From Ixodes scapularis (lineage: Eukaryota > Arthropoda > Arachnida > Ixodida > Ixodidae): a DNA stretch of 64,000 nucleotides. The first letter of the stretch is position 1; each line of letters starts with the position of its first letter. Positions 35,570 through 46,789 of this stretch are shown piece by piece. Below the pieces are notes generated by a model. That model was given only the letters and a program-made list of their open reading frames with translations, searched no databases and was not told the origin of the DNA. Both the position numbers and the translations under genes were made by a program. The stretch spans positions 12,109,618-12,173,617 of the forward strand of contig NW_024609857.1 of NCBI RefSeq assembly GCF_016920785.2, in the 5' to 3' direction.

Positions 35570-38149
35570 TAGAGTTCCGTGCTTTCAGAGTTCATTTCTA
35601 GTCAAATTCGGAGGGAGATTTTCGGAGTTTATTTTTAGCCGAAGATTCCGAGTTTATCGGAGTTTACATTTGTTTCATTCCCAACTCTTCGAAACTCTGC
35701 GTTTAATTTCAGTGTATCCTATTAAAAATAAATATATAAATAATAACCGGATGTAAACGTATGCCAGATAAAAACGCGCTTGTATAGTTAGAATTTTTTC
35801 AGTTGAATTTGGCGTTGGTGCCATTGCCAATACTAATTTGTCCCACGACAGAAGCCGCAGACGAGTGTTGCTTCGACAAACGTCAATACCCTAAAATCAA
35901 TAAACTCCGAGGTAGTCGCTAGAAGGCTATTAGCCCCGAGAGTGAACACAAGCGTCGCTGCGGTCGCCGCGCCCTGATTGGGCGAGGTGTACCGCGACGT
36001 CAGGGGAAGGACACCGCTCCGCGATCTCGCATCGGCTAGCTTCCCAGCACTGGTTTCCTGGTATGGCGTTGTGTGCTGCACGCTCTTCGAGGAGCCGGAC
36101 CTTGTTTACCAGGTGTACAAGACGTTGAGTTAGGCCGGTATTGACGCGCTTCCGTACATTTTACGAGCCTGCTTGCCCCTTTTACTAAAATTGGGTTACA
36201 AATCCCGAAAGCTATCGGCAAAGGCAATTCTGCCGTCCGTCCACACGACACCAAGGCAATCTTGCGAGGGGTCGGTGAACTGCCGGTGCCAGTGTTTCAG
36301 ACGCTGGAATTCTGTACCTTGCATGTTCATGATTTAGGACAATATTACATCCCGCTTTCAAGGCATTTGAAGGGGCATTTATATCATGGGCCTTTGGGCG
36401 GTTGGCGAATTAGCTCGCGACCCCGACTCTGCATGCGCTGGTTTACAGATGTTTTAAAGGCTCTGCGTCTGATGGTCTTTGAAGTCCTCATACAACAGGG
36501 TTGTTTTACATAAATGCAGCTTCTTCAGGAATTAATTATATAGTTTATACACGTATGCAGCCATATTTCTTAGAAGATGCACAATTACTGGAAATTAGTT
36601 TGTATGGTAGCAGCAAAAACGGCCGAATTGCCCCCAGTTGCCTGTATGATATGTATTGAACTACCCAAAATATGCGCACCAATAGTACCATAATTTGGAA
36701 TGTTTATACTTTTTTCCGACATTCTTTATTCCAGCTTGGGTATTCGGAAAATACACCGTTTAGTTTGAATTGTCATTCCTAATTAAAAGAGACACTGCTG
36801 CAGGTCCCCAAAAGCTTCCTCAGCCTTAAAACTCCCTACAGCTGGACTTTCTGACAACAGAGGAAAACAGGAGCAAAAGCAAGCAGTTGAACGGCTGTCC
36901 AGCGGTAGATGCTGCACTAGTAGCAGAAAATGTGGAACCTGTGAAGGGTGACAGTCTGTGTGAGAAAAGATTCTGGTATTTTAGCTTCAGGACAATTTGA
37001 CTTAGGTAAAATATCAATTTTAGGGCTTAAGGGACTAATAACGAGCTAGACACCTTCGCTTACGTTTGTTATACATTACTTGAGGGTTGATATAAAGAAG
37101 TCCACAGATACCACCCGTGTAGTCCATTGAAATACTATCCGAATCCAGCAAAGGTGAAATGCGAGCAATGTATATAATAAATGTTGCTTGTTTTTTTACT
37201 TTGCGCCTGCAGTCGGGCTGTCTTACTTGTGATTCTCTCCCCATGGCCCAGACTGTATTTAGCATGTTGCTCGCGCAGCATGCAGCTTTTCTGCTTCGGC
37301 GATATTGTTTAAAACAGATACAAAAAAATAGTATACATAGCCTGCCAATTCATTCAGACCACCAGCAGCATTTATTGTGTGTGATGTAAATCTATAGTGA
37401 TGCTCCTGCAATTAAGGCCATATTTCTTTATTTTCATATACCAGCTGCGATTCATGCGTTGCCTGCTGTGTCAACCATGCTTAAAATGTTGGTTGAAGTT
37501 TCACCTGTAGCTACAGGCCATCCATACCGGAATAAAGCCACATAAAAGAATTTACACTACCTACGAAAAAAACGCAAAAAAAAATTATATAGAAACGAGC
37601 GCGCGGACAGCTAGACTAGCGTCGTCACAGCCTCCACAGGGCAAGCGGGGCAAGTTGGGGAAAAATTCTCTCCTCGCCGTAACGTCACCCCGGTTCGCCG
37701 TAAGGGGGCGCCACGCAAACTTCTCTTGGCTCGTAGTAGCGATCCCATCCTATTCCATTAATCTAGCCCGCGGCCGCACGAGATGGAGTGGTTAAAAATG
37801 TAATAGAGAAGTTTCAACTGCCCCTCTTCCCTACTTTATACAATGGCCCAAATTTGAAATCAAAAAGCGGCTTTAGTCGCGACCCAAATGTGTTGCCCTG
37901 AATCAACCTTGACGAGACAAGCAGCAAGACCCCTTTTGACAATGGTCCGAGAATTGAAAAATAATCATGGTGGCATTTCCCCACGACCAATCTCGCCTCC
38001 TCCTCCTCCCCTCCTTCCCCACTGCGCTGCTCAAATTGCGGGGGGGGAGGCATTGGCAAAAAAATTTCGAGTTCATTGGATAAATCCGAATTAACCAAAG
38101 TTTTACCGGCGAGCGTTTTTCGGATTTATCCGAAAAACACGGAACCCTA
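35570..38149. mobile_element. Non-autonomous hAT-like element with nested 1-kb repeat
   Basis: A perfect 8-bp duplication ATTATAAT lies at 35562-35569 and 38150-38157. Ends are TAGAGTTCCGTGCTTT and the complement of TAGGGTTCCGTGTTTT. Degenerate TTCGGAGTTTA repeats follow the left end (35585-35690) and CGGATTTATCCG-type motifs precede the right end. No transposase is present. The interior holds copy 2 of the 1-kb dispersed repeat (36690-37742). Confidence 0.85.
36690..37742. repeat. 1-kb dispersed repeat, copy 2
   Basis: Same orientation and extent as 17690-18685. Lies inside the hAT-like element 35570-38149. The ~58-codon frame is retained here (36840-37002, ending FWYFSFRTI-stop) with many amino-acid changes. 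Divergence from copy 1 is moderate and includes small indels. Confidence 0.7.
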
Positions 38150-38157
38150 ATTATAAT

Positions 38158-39784
38158 TCGAGACTAGAATATCTGCACACGCCTACTAATAATAAAGCAG
38201 CATCCACAGGGTCTAGAATACAGTGCAGAGACACAAGGACATTTGAGTGCAACTGCTCTTTTCCCACGAGACTCGTGGCTCAGTGATCGCCATCGAAATC
38301 TGGGAACATAATGGCACATGCAGACACTCCACAATTCTCACCTGTCGTTGTCACAGGAGGGACTCCAGTACCTGGAAGTATCCTTGCACGGCCCCGACCC
38401 CTCCCTTTCCCAGGGGCGGCTTGCATGGTGCCACTTGAACCTCTGAGAAACATTTTTATGACATCAGTTTGTGCTTCCTTTGATTGCAAAGGCGTTCTCC
38501 CATAAAACGGCCTGTCCATCTACTACAGTCCGTTTGGACAAGGTAGTGGTGCCACTACATACTCCAAAAAACCTCTAGGAGAGTTTGAGATAGCATTACA
38601 AAGAAACCAAATGTTTTATCACTCGCAGATCAGTGTCTGAAATGCCATACAGATAGGAAACTTTCTGCATCGGCTGCTTCGTCAAACAAGCCAAGTCAGC
38701 AACCAGTCCGGGCTTGTATTGGCTCGATTCAAGAAGCTTCTTTGCCAGTAATGACAAATATGTTCGAGAACTGAATAGAGTCAGTATTTACAGCAACCAT
38801 TGTCAAAAAAACCAAAACACAAGAGGCACATTGTACAGCTTGCTTTGCCCACAGCATGGTGTTGAACCAACGAAAGGCTTGTGGACTGGATTCTTTACGA
38901 CATCTACCCCACCCTACCTTCTTGAGTTGCAATAGACTGTAGTATACATCTTTTCGTGATCTGTCAAAAATGCAGTGCCACGTCCATTCACTTCGCATCA
39001 CACAAACACAAGCATGAACCAGTTCATTAAATTGGCATATTTGAGCATTTGCTGGTCCATTCTGTCGAGATTCCTCGTTCCCCACGTGAAAGCTGCAGGA
39101 TCATTGCCTGGTTGATGTGGCGGGAGTTTGAACACTCCACTGAGTTTGTGTCAAGAAGCTGCTGTCAAAACTCACTTGGCACACCACAATTTTATCCGGC
39201 ACGGCATTTTGAGCAGCTGTAAATGCTCTCAAATGCTCACGGCAATTTCAAAGTAGCGAGTAAAGCCTCACCTGGTTAATAAGATGAGGGACCCAATTAT
39301 CGTGGCATAAGGTAATGTTTGCTTTAGCAACTGCAGCCTTATATATCCTGATGTGTATCATATCCTTGCCCTTGGAGGTAGCATCTAACTCGTGACCGTG
39401 GCAAATCGCATGTGCTATCCGTAAAAACTGAAAAAATATCATCCCCCAGTTTTCTTGTGGATACCCATGTCCACGGGCAAGAATTCCTAAAACTTCGTTA
39501 ATTACTTAGCCAACGGCGTCAAAACCTCCAACGAAATTTTACACTTGACTTCCCAAGAACATCACTATCACCTTAGCAGTTGGCTTGAAAAACGTTTTTG
39601 CTGTAGTACATCTCTGCTGCATTTCTTGAAAATGGCAATGCTGTTTACATTTCTGACATCTTATTTATCGTGCATATTTTTTGGTTAGTACAAATAACAA
39701 AGTATATTGATGCCATAGCTTAGAAGCCAAAACAAATCAGAAGTGGAGAAAAAAATCTAATCAAGCATTGATGCTTTGATAGTT
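38158..39784. other. Unassigned region with coding-like minus-strand patches
   Basis: Minus-strand frames at 39085-38729 and 38519-38280 have normal composition but show no motif I can name and are interrupted by stops. Possibly an old transposon or gene remnant. No splice structure could be built. Confidence 0.3.
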
Positions 39785-39985
39785 CGGTACCCTAACGTTC
39801 GACAACCTACCCACGTCCAGCGTTCCCCTACTTTTGTTGTCACGTGACAATCTGCCAGGGTAACCCGGATTTATTCGAGTGGATTTGGAACACTGCCTCG
39901 GTGTGACGCGCTCCTGTACGCTATGCGTCGTTTAGTTGCTGCGCTCGGAGTATGGAACTGAGCGTCAGAGTAGGAGTACAGGAGT
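39785..39985 (-). mobile_element. Dispersed element with ~188-bp tandem repeat, terminal fragment (copy 3)
   Basis: Matches the complement of 7230-7440: TTGTTGTCACGTGACAATCTGCCAGG, then TGCCTCGGTGTG, GCGCTCCTGTAC and GCTCGGAGTATGGAA. Only the left ~200 bp of the family is present. It adjoins non-homologous DNA at both sides. Confidence 0.65.
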
Positions 39986-40175
39986 GCGGACTTAACACAC
40001 TCAGTACGTGAGCCAAAATCACCCTGCAACTAGACTACTTCGTCTGCGTTGTCACCCGTTGTTGACCCTGGCAGGTTTTTTGGCCCCAATTTTTACAGAA
40101 AAGGAGCTATGCTTTGCAATTTTGCATGACAAAAAAGACCTGTGAAATGCACCTTTCACGAAAAAAAATTGCTAC

Positions 40176-40230
40176 GTGCAGGCGCCGATTTTTACGGCCC
40201 ATTGCACGGCCGTAAAAATGGCGCCTGCAC
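40176..40230. repeat. Hairpin with 23-24 bp arms
   Basis: GTGCAGGCGCCGATTTTTAC... (40176-40199) pairs with the complement ending TGGCGCCTGCAC at 40230, with one extra base in the left arm and a short loop. No gene context. Confidence 0.65.
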
Positions 40231-40589
40231 GGCCCATTCTGTCGAAATCTCGGAAATCTGGTGGTTGCGCAGTTTCGCATTCCTGGGGCGCGGCCACCCG
40301 TGAAGCCGGTTACTTGGTTTAGTTTAGTGTTGACGGGAGGCTGTACATCTGCACACTATGCAAAAAAAAAATAAAAGCTTCGAAAGGAATGTGAATATCT
40401 TTCCACCGGTAAGTTCGTGGATTGTTGGAAGTTCATGAAACTGCTCTGATGATATAATTATATTCGTGAAATCGAAGGCAGTTGGTAACCATGTGTGGGA
40501 CCCCGAAGGTCTGCCTGCGTGCTCCGCCTTTTGTGAGAGCCAGAATGCATGGGAAAATGGCGGACCTTTTCCTCTAGAGTTAATGGGCG

Positions 40590-41880
40590 CGTTAAGTCCG
40601 TGCTCCGGAGTGCGAGAGTTTAGTGCTCCATTCACTAAACAAACAGGAGTGTCACCGGAGACTGACACTCGAGCGCGCTCTTCGTGCACCGAGAATTTTT
40701 CGGAGCACGAGTGACTTCTTCGCGCTCCGTGATGTCACGTAAACAAACAAGATAGCTGCATGGCTGTTGAGACCGTCGAGACGAAAAGGCGTAGCCGGAC
40801 CGCTGCCCCTTTTCAGTTGATTAGTGCTTAATCCAGCGCATAAAAACAATTTGATTTAAAAGTCAAGACAGCAATTAGCCTTCCGAAAAAGGTTTGTTTG
40901 TGCATCTCGCTTGAAAAAGGAATTCATATATCAAACGGTAGCATGCCGATTGCACAGCGACGGAAAAGTTATCAAGATGCGGAGACATTCGGACCGCTGT
41001 GTCCCTTTTATAATGCCTAGCCCAGCGAATAAAGATACTTTGATTTGAAAGCCGAAACATCAGTCACCGTCGAGGAAAAGGTTTGTTCGTGCGTCTTGCC
41101 TGAAAACGAATTGACCTATCGAACGAACGTGCCGATAGCTCGGCGACAGAAAAGTTGTGATGAAAAGACAGCCAGACCGCTGACGTGTTTGGAATGCTTA
41201 TCCCAGCATCAGCGAATAAAGATACTTAGATTGGAAAGCCGAAACACCACTTAGCGTTGCGGGCAAGGTTTGTTCATGTATACCGCTTAAAAACGAATTG
41301 ACGTGCAATCGAACGACTGTGTGCCGGTATCGGCGTAGCTTCAGCCTCGCTGCGGGACGGAACCAGGGAATCTCCGACAAATTTGAGGATTTCCTGCGTC
41401 GACGAGCGGGTTCAAGAATGTTGTCTTTAACTCAAATCGGAACAGCATGCATGGTCAATAAATAGATCGGCCTGGTAACCTTCCACATATGTGCACGAAG
41501 CGAGTCTTCAAGCCTTTGAGGAATATTAAAACGTTTGTAGAAACTTCACAACGTTGCAGTCTCTTTTGCTTTAGACTCTGCCGCTCCACACGGGCCTAAT
41601 TTATCTTCGAAATATGTTCAACTTCTGCCACCTATTCACGGTCGGAAGGAGTTTGAGTGGCCAGTCTGTAGCCAGCCCGTCAATAGTTTCTGGCAGTGTT
41701 TCAAAACTTACTTGATCTAACTCTAGGGTAAAGCTGGTTATCGAAAACCTACCCGCGTCCGGCGTTTCTCCATTTTTGTTGTCACGTGACACAATCTGCC
41801 AGGGTAACTCTGATCCATTCGAGTAGGTTTGGAACGCAGCCTCGGTGTGTCGCGCTCCTGTATGCCATGCGCCGAACGCG
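40590..41880 (-). mobile_element. Dispersed element with internal ~188-bp tandem repeat, copy 2
   Basis: Complement of the 7215-8345 family. The tandem unit, marked by GGTTTGTTYGTGC, recurs at 40891, 41080 and 41267, giving unit lengths of 189 and 187 bp and about 2.5 units. Each unit carries GCGAATAAAGATACTT before GAAAGCCGAAACA. The right end fades after GCGCTCCTGTATGCCATGCG (about 41875), where copies 1 and 3 continue. Confidence 0.7.
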
Positions 41881-42061
41881 GAGAACGCTTGGCCGCTTGA
41901 CCGCCTGAATGGCGGCAGTTTGGGGCTTTGGCGGTTACCTCGAATCGCGCGCAAAGAAATAGTTGGCGCGGGGTCGTGTGCGGGTGAAAAGGTTTAAATA
42001 AGAAGTCATATTCCAATGGAATGCGACAAGCTGGTCCCGAGATGTCAGTCAAAAACATTTA

Positions 42062-42329
42062 TATCCTTGTTACACGGGCACACTTAACTGCAGTTACGCT
42101 AAGCCACAGTTAGCGCACAATATTTGCGGACAACATTCTGCGGCTATGCAGTCAAAGCTATGGGCGAACGTGCGCTTGAGCATCTTGAGCACCCATCAAA
42201 GCAGTGCGCGCGCGCTCTTCACTTCTTCTGAAATAGCTGTCCAAGAGTATAGTGTGGTATCTGTGGTGCCACGCAACAGCAGTTAAGCTGAGTTAACCGC
42301 AGTTAAGTGTGCCGGTGTAACAGGGGTAT
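42062..42329. mobile_element. MITE with TGTTACACSGGCACAC ends
   Basis: After a TA, the left end reads TCCTTGTTACACGGGCACAC; the complement of the right end reads CCCCTGTTACACCGGCACAC, again bounded by TA. Inner parts CTTAACTGCAGTTA / TAACCGCAGTTAAG also pair. About 268 bp, no coding capacity. Confidence 0.7.
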
Positions 42330-42589
42330 TAGATTTCTTGCTGTCAGTGCTGCAGGGGCAACATCATTGAACCTCCTCTAGAAGAGATGGTTGGCTTCAC
42401 TACATGGCAGGTTTGTACGCCTCGGTGGCACCACCGCACGGCAACCACACATACTATTTGCCCTCTCCCTTCCGCTTGCCACTGCTCGGAGCTGACAGGC
42501 ATAGTGTAACTTATATGAGAGCGCCAGCCGAAAAGACTGGCTGCGCCCTCTCACGGCGCGTTGCCGCACTCAAGACTCGCGCCGTGCGC

Positions 42590-42840
42590 ATACGTTTCCT
42601 TTCTTGGTCGCGGTCACGCTTCTTTCGCTCGCTTCCGTTTGACGCTTACGAGATAACAGGGACTGGCGCAAGGTGCCGCGAAATGTTATCTGTAGCATGC
42701 GCGAGCCCCGTCACCCATCATAATGGCCGAGGCAGATGCGCGGCATGATGGCTGTCCTAGCGGCACCTTGCGCCGGTCGTCGGGCGGAAGCGAGCAAAAA
42801 AGACATGACTGCGAGCACGAAAGGAAGCACATTCTCGAAG
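42590..42840. repeat. Foldback sequence with ~80-bp arms
   Basis: TTTCGCTCGCTTCCGTTTGACG... through CTGGCGCAAGGTGCCGC (42612-42682) is matched by the complement at 42751-42835 (GCGGCACCTTGCGCCGGTCG, then CGGAAGCGAGCAAAAAAGAC). The loop is ~70 bp. Target duplication not seen. Confidence 0.65.
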
Positions 42841-44604
42841 CGTGAATCTTGAGAGCGGCCGCGCGCTGTCAGAAGGCGCAACCGGTCATTTCGGCAGACG
42901 CCCCCGCGCCCCGCAGACTTTCGCCGCCGACTGTACGGGGACGCTAGGACGCCGCTTCACGTCAGCATTAAATGGTCGCGTCTCGCGGACGCCTCTTTTG
43001 TGGTCGTGTCTCGTGAACGCTACAGTGCCCCCTGGCCGAGAGAAACAGGGCTGTAGGAAAGTCCAGGAAACTCCACCCCACATGTGCTTTCCCCCCCCTT
43101 CCCCCCCCCCCCCCCCCACACAAAAAAAAAAAAAAAAAAAATTGCGACATGCAACGGGTGCTTTTGGCTTCATATCTGACAGACAAAGAGAAGTTATGCC
43201 TTCAAAGCGACCAAAGTCCCGAGTTTAAGCACTGTCAAAACAGCACAGCTATCTTTACCGATGTGTTCAATAAACGGCCGCGTTCACCTGCATTCCGAAA
43301 CTTTAGTCGATGTCAACCATGTAAGCACGCTGCGAAACGCAGTTTAAATGTGGCGCTATATCATGCGAAGCATGCGATACACTTTTTCCTTCAAGACTGA
43401 AATGGAAACCAGACTTTTTAGATACCCGGCAAAAGGCGACGCGGATTGATGAAGAGGCAGCGCGCGAAGACGCTAAGGTTACGCTGTTAAGTTAGTAGAA
43501 CGTCCCTCCAAAAGCGACATCTAAAGCAGAATCGTATTCGTATACTTACGGACAGAGTGCCGCGTCGAGTCGCGGGACCAAACGTCACTCGGGAAGAGGG
43601 CAATCGTGCACTGGCGCGATCGACAAATGAATTATGAAACCAAGACAAGCAACCCACGGGCCGTGGCGAGGGTGGCGAGCCACCAAACAAAGCGCCAAAG
43701 TAAAGAAAAAACAAAAATTAAGTGCGGGATACGTGTTTCGTAACATCAGGCTCGATGATTGGATTTTAGATGTCACGTGATAGCAGTTCATTTAGAAAAA
43801 ATCTGCAAAAAAATATTTTTGTTGGGTTTGTTTGGAACAAATGTTTAAAGAATTAAAATGCTTAAAAATTATAAAAGTCCAAGACTATCAGGATTCAGCT
43901 GCTTTGGAAATTTCGCAAAGCGTTCGGTAGACTCAGATTTTTGATAGCTGGGTGAATTAGTTTGTTAAGTTTATTTATATTGACTTTAAATTCGTAGAAA
44001 TAAAGTTATATTATATATATATTCAGCAAATTCTTAGATAATTGTTATCTGTCACATTCGTCACATTTGACCAGAGGCGGGAGGAAGATCGAAGGCGAAG
44101 CACGTGCGAAGCTGTTGCCTTGCCTAGGCTGCCTAGGCTGTCAATCGCTTTGCCGCCCGTGGCCCGCGTTTCGGCCCTTGTTTGCTTTCACCGGCTCCGA
44201 GTGTTCCTGCAACCTTTGGAAATCCACCTCAATTTGTCGTGAATCCACGTTTCTGAGCGTTGGTTTTCCCTTGGTGTATTGTTGATATTTTCACATAAGC
44301 ATTTCTTTTGCAAGATTCGATTCCTTGTGTATTTCGCCCGAAATTCGTCGTTCCACCATATGTTTTGATTGCTGGGGGTTTCTTGTGGAAAGACCTTCGG
44401 GCCTTTTACCATTGAAACCCGACGTGGCTGTCAAGATTCGGTCGATTCGTCCTTTAGCGGCGATTAACCCTTCGTTGCATGCTTCAAAAACGTCCATGCA
44501 AATCGTAAATTTTGCGTTTTTGCATTTTTTTTTTTAGCTCTCAGGAATGTACTTTATTAATCACGGAAACGTCCACTACAGTGGACAACACGCACTAAAA
44601 CTTA
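42841..44604. other. No gene recognised
   Basis: Contains a C run followed by an A run (about 43087-43142), an AT-rich patch (43790-44040), and open frames without motifs. Nothing further supportable. Confidence 0.4.
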
Positions 44605-45032
44605 AAAGCATAAAAAAAGAATGTTTTTGACGTCTATATGAAATCTGAAGAAGCATTCACTTCGTCCGTCAATGCAAAAGTTCACTTTGCACTTCTGGCA
44701 AACGTAGGTCGACTTGCACTTATTCTGCCGTCTTACATCTTTGGGCCGGAGCCGCAGCTCATAGCGAACGTCAATCATGACCGAGGCCGCTTTGACAAGG
44801 AGCGTTGTTTTTGGAGCTGTTGCAAACTCCGAGCAAGATGATCCTGGTTGTTCAACTGTTCTTGCTTGAGCCTGGATCAGCCCCGTTGCCATGGAGAGCT
44901 TGAACCTGCCAAGTTGCATGGCGCAATCTGGAGTGAGGCGTCGGTACAGAAGCCATGAGTTGACGACTGCAATGTCTATGAGGTGGATGATTAAGCATTT
45001 ATACCACTTGCTTGTATTGAAGTGTGTTGTAT
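44605..45032 (-). pseudogene. piggyBac-type transposase, C-terminal fragment
   Basis: On the minus strand from 45032: FNTSKWYKCLIIHLIDIAVV, NSWLLYRR, then a Cys-rich tail (CKSTYVCQKCKVNFCIDG, then C and H). The KWY...lidia.vNsw.ly block followed by a cysteine-rich zinc-binding end is the standard end of piggyBac/PGBD transposases. The catalytic Asp residues lie further N-terminal and are absent; a stop precedes the fragment at about 45033. Frame is open for ~135 codons, so decay may be fairly recent. It gives a plausible past source for the TTAA-flanked elements in this window. Confidence 0.8.
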
Positions 45033-45039
45033 CTTAATA

Positions 45040-45600
45040 TAGACGCTTTAAACACGTGCCAGATTGAGCCGCCATTGCCGACCTTCTCTTGTCTTCCCTA
45101 GATTCCAAGTCACCGAAGTGGGCGTTAATGAGCCTTCACAAAGGCCTATGCTGGGGAGAAGGACGCAGTTACCCCTAAAATGACGATAAGCTGTCCTGCT
45201 GTGGTAATGATGAAGTGGAGCGAACGGAATAAGAGGGAACAAAAAGTGAAGGTCGGTTATGGTGGCGCCAATGCACGGCTGCCTAAAAGCGCCTATAGCA
45301 GGGGTGGCCAGGCTGACCCAACCTAAGAGCCCCAAAGAAAACTGAAACTTTCGAAAGCCGAGCGAAGGGGGGGGAAGCAAACATTTCTGCAGAGCAATAA
45401 ACGAAACTAGAACTACTTTCAATCTATCCAGGTCGAAAGCAGTCCAACGGTACGTAAGGTAGCAGTAGCACAAGCCTACTAAACTGCAACCCGATTTTCG
45501 ATTTAAAACGCATTCCATTTCTCTTTTTGGTGAAGTGCTAATGTGACCGGGAGGAGTTGGGAGGGGGGGGGGGGGTTGGAAGGGAGCCATGAGCCGCACT
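45040..45600. other. No gene recognised
   Basis: A minus-strand open frame here has no recognisable motif. Two G runs (45366-45376 and about 45562-45575) occur. Confidence 0.35.
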
Positions 45601-45773
45601 TTAAGGGGTATTCACACGAGGGAGAAATCCCGGGGATTTCTCCCCGGCACGCGCATCCCACGACGAAAACGTCAGGCTTTGCGATGTGCAAAAGCCTCGC
45701 GTTTTCATCTCGTGATGCGCGCGTGCCGGGGAGAAATCCCCGGGATTTCTCCCTCGTGTGAATACCCCTTTAA
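45601..45773. mobile_element. TTAA hairpin MITE
   Basis: A 173-bp element bounded by TTAA (45601-45604, 45770-45773). The ends TTAAGGGGTATTCACACGAG and their exact complement extend into near-perfect arms of ~55 bp, including self-complementary CCCGGGGATTTCTCCCCGG-like sequence. It would fold into a long hairpin. TTAA targeting suggests piggyBac mobilisation. Confidence 0.85.
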
Positions 45774-46322
45774 TGCACGAAGAGCCGCAGCTTGAGCTGG
45801 GCAAAAGACCAGCTGTTTCATCTTCGTCTTCCTTTCACTCCTCGTCTTCCTTCTCCACCACCTTGCAAGCACTTCTTTCCGACAGATACCAGACACTACC
45901 TAATCCCCCCTCGAAGAAAAGAGTACGGAAATGAAAATTTAAATATTCAAATTTGGTTCGGAAATGAGTCAAGCATGACGGAAAATAACCGTAAATGATA
46001 ATCGCACGTTTGTATTTTGAATGACTGACTATATTTTTCGCTCCCAACGGTGCACTCGAGCAAGCACTGAAAGAGAAGCGAACCGAGAGCGCGACGCGTC
46101 ATTGGATATCCAACCCAAACAAAGAAAGAAAAAAAAAAAATTTCCCGCATTCCTGACGTAGCAAGGCTGGCATAGTTGCGAGCTTTGCCGTTGGTTGCAT
46201 TGTCAGCGTTGTGGTGGTGTCAATAGTGTCAACACGTTACAACCGAGCCGTTTGAAGTACCCGTGGGGTGCCGAGCGTGTGGCTAGCCCAAGGAGCATGT
46301 AACTTTCACAGCACTGTCAGCT
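45774..46322. other. No gene seen
   Basis: AT-rich DNA with an A run near 46128-46140 and no supportable feature. Confidence 0.4.
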
Positions 46323-46740
46323 TAGGGGTGAACAGGGTGGGGAAAGCAAGTTTTGTCCAAATTTTGAATGACTGTCTAATCTTCTAGGGGGAGAATGGTT
46401 GTGTCCAAGTACACAAATGAGGGTCCATCTTGAACTGTTTGGTACAATGCACGATTTGTGGGTTGAGGAGGAAAGCTATGAAGGAAAATGTTGAATTCCA
46501 AAGAGCGGCACTGGTCCGATGGAACTTGCTACGTCATGACTACGTAGCAAGTTTCTCAACATTGCTAGATTAACTCCCAAATAGGCTCCACATGCATCCA
46601 CCAGGTGCACATTGAAAGATTGTTTAATTAGCTTTAAAATTAGTTTTCTTATGCCTTTTAACGAAAGACTGGTATTTTTGAGGTTGTGCTGTAACTATGC
46701 AATGCATCAAAGTTAAAATTTCATTTCCGCACCCCTTTAA
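46323..46740. mobile_element. Possible TTAA element next to gypsy
   Basis: Right end CACCCCTTTAA at 46740 and left TTAGGGGTGAACAGG at 46322 resemble ends of the TTAA family at 34839, but the left TTAA is mutated and the arms match weakly. Confidence 0.35.
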
Positions 46741-46789
46741 GGGAAAAATCTGTCCGGTTAATTCCTGCTCCTGTTGGACCTTCGTAGGG

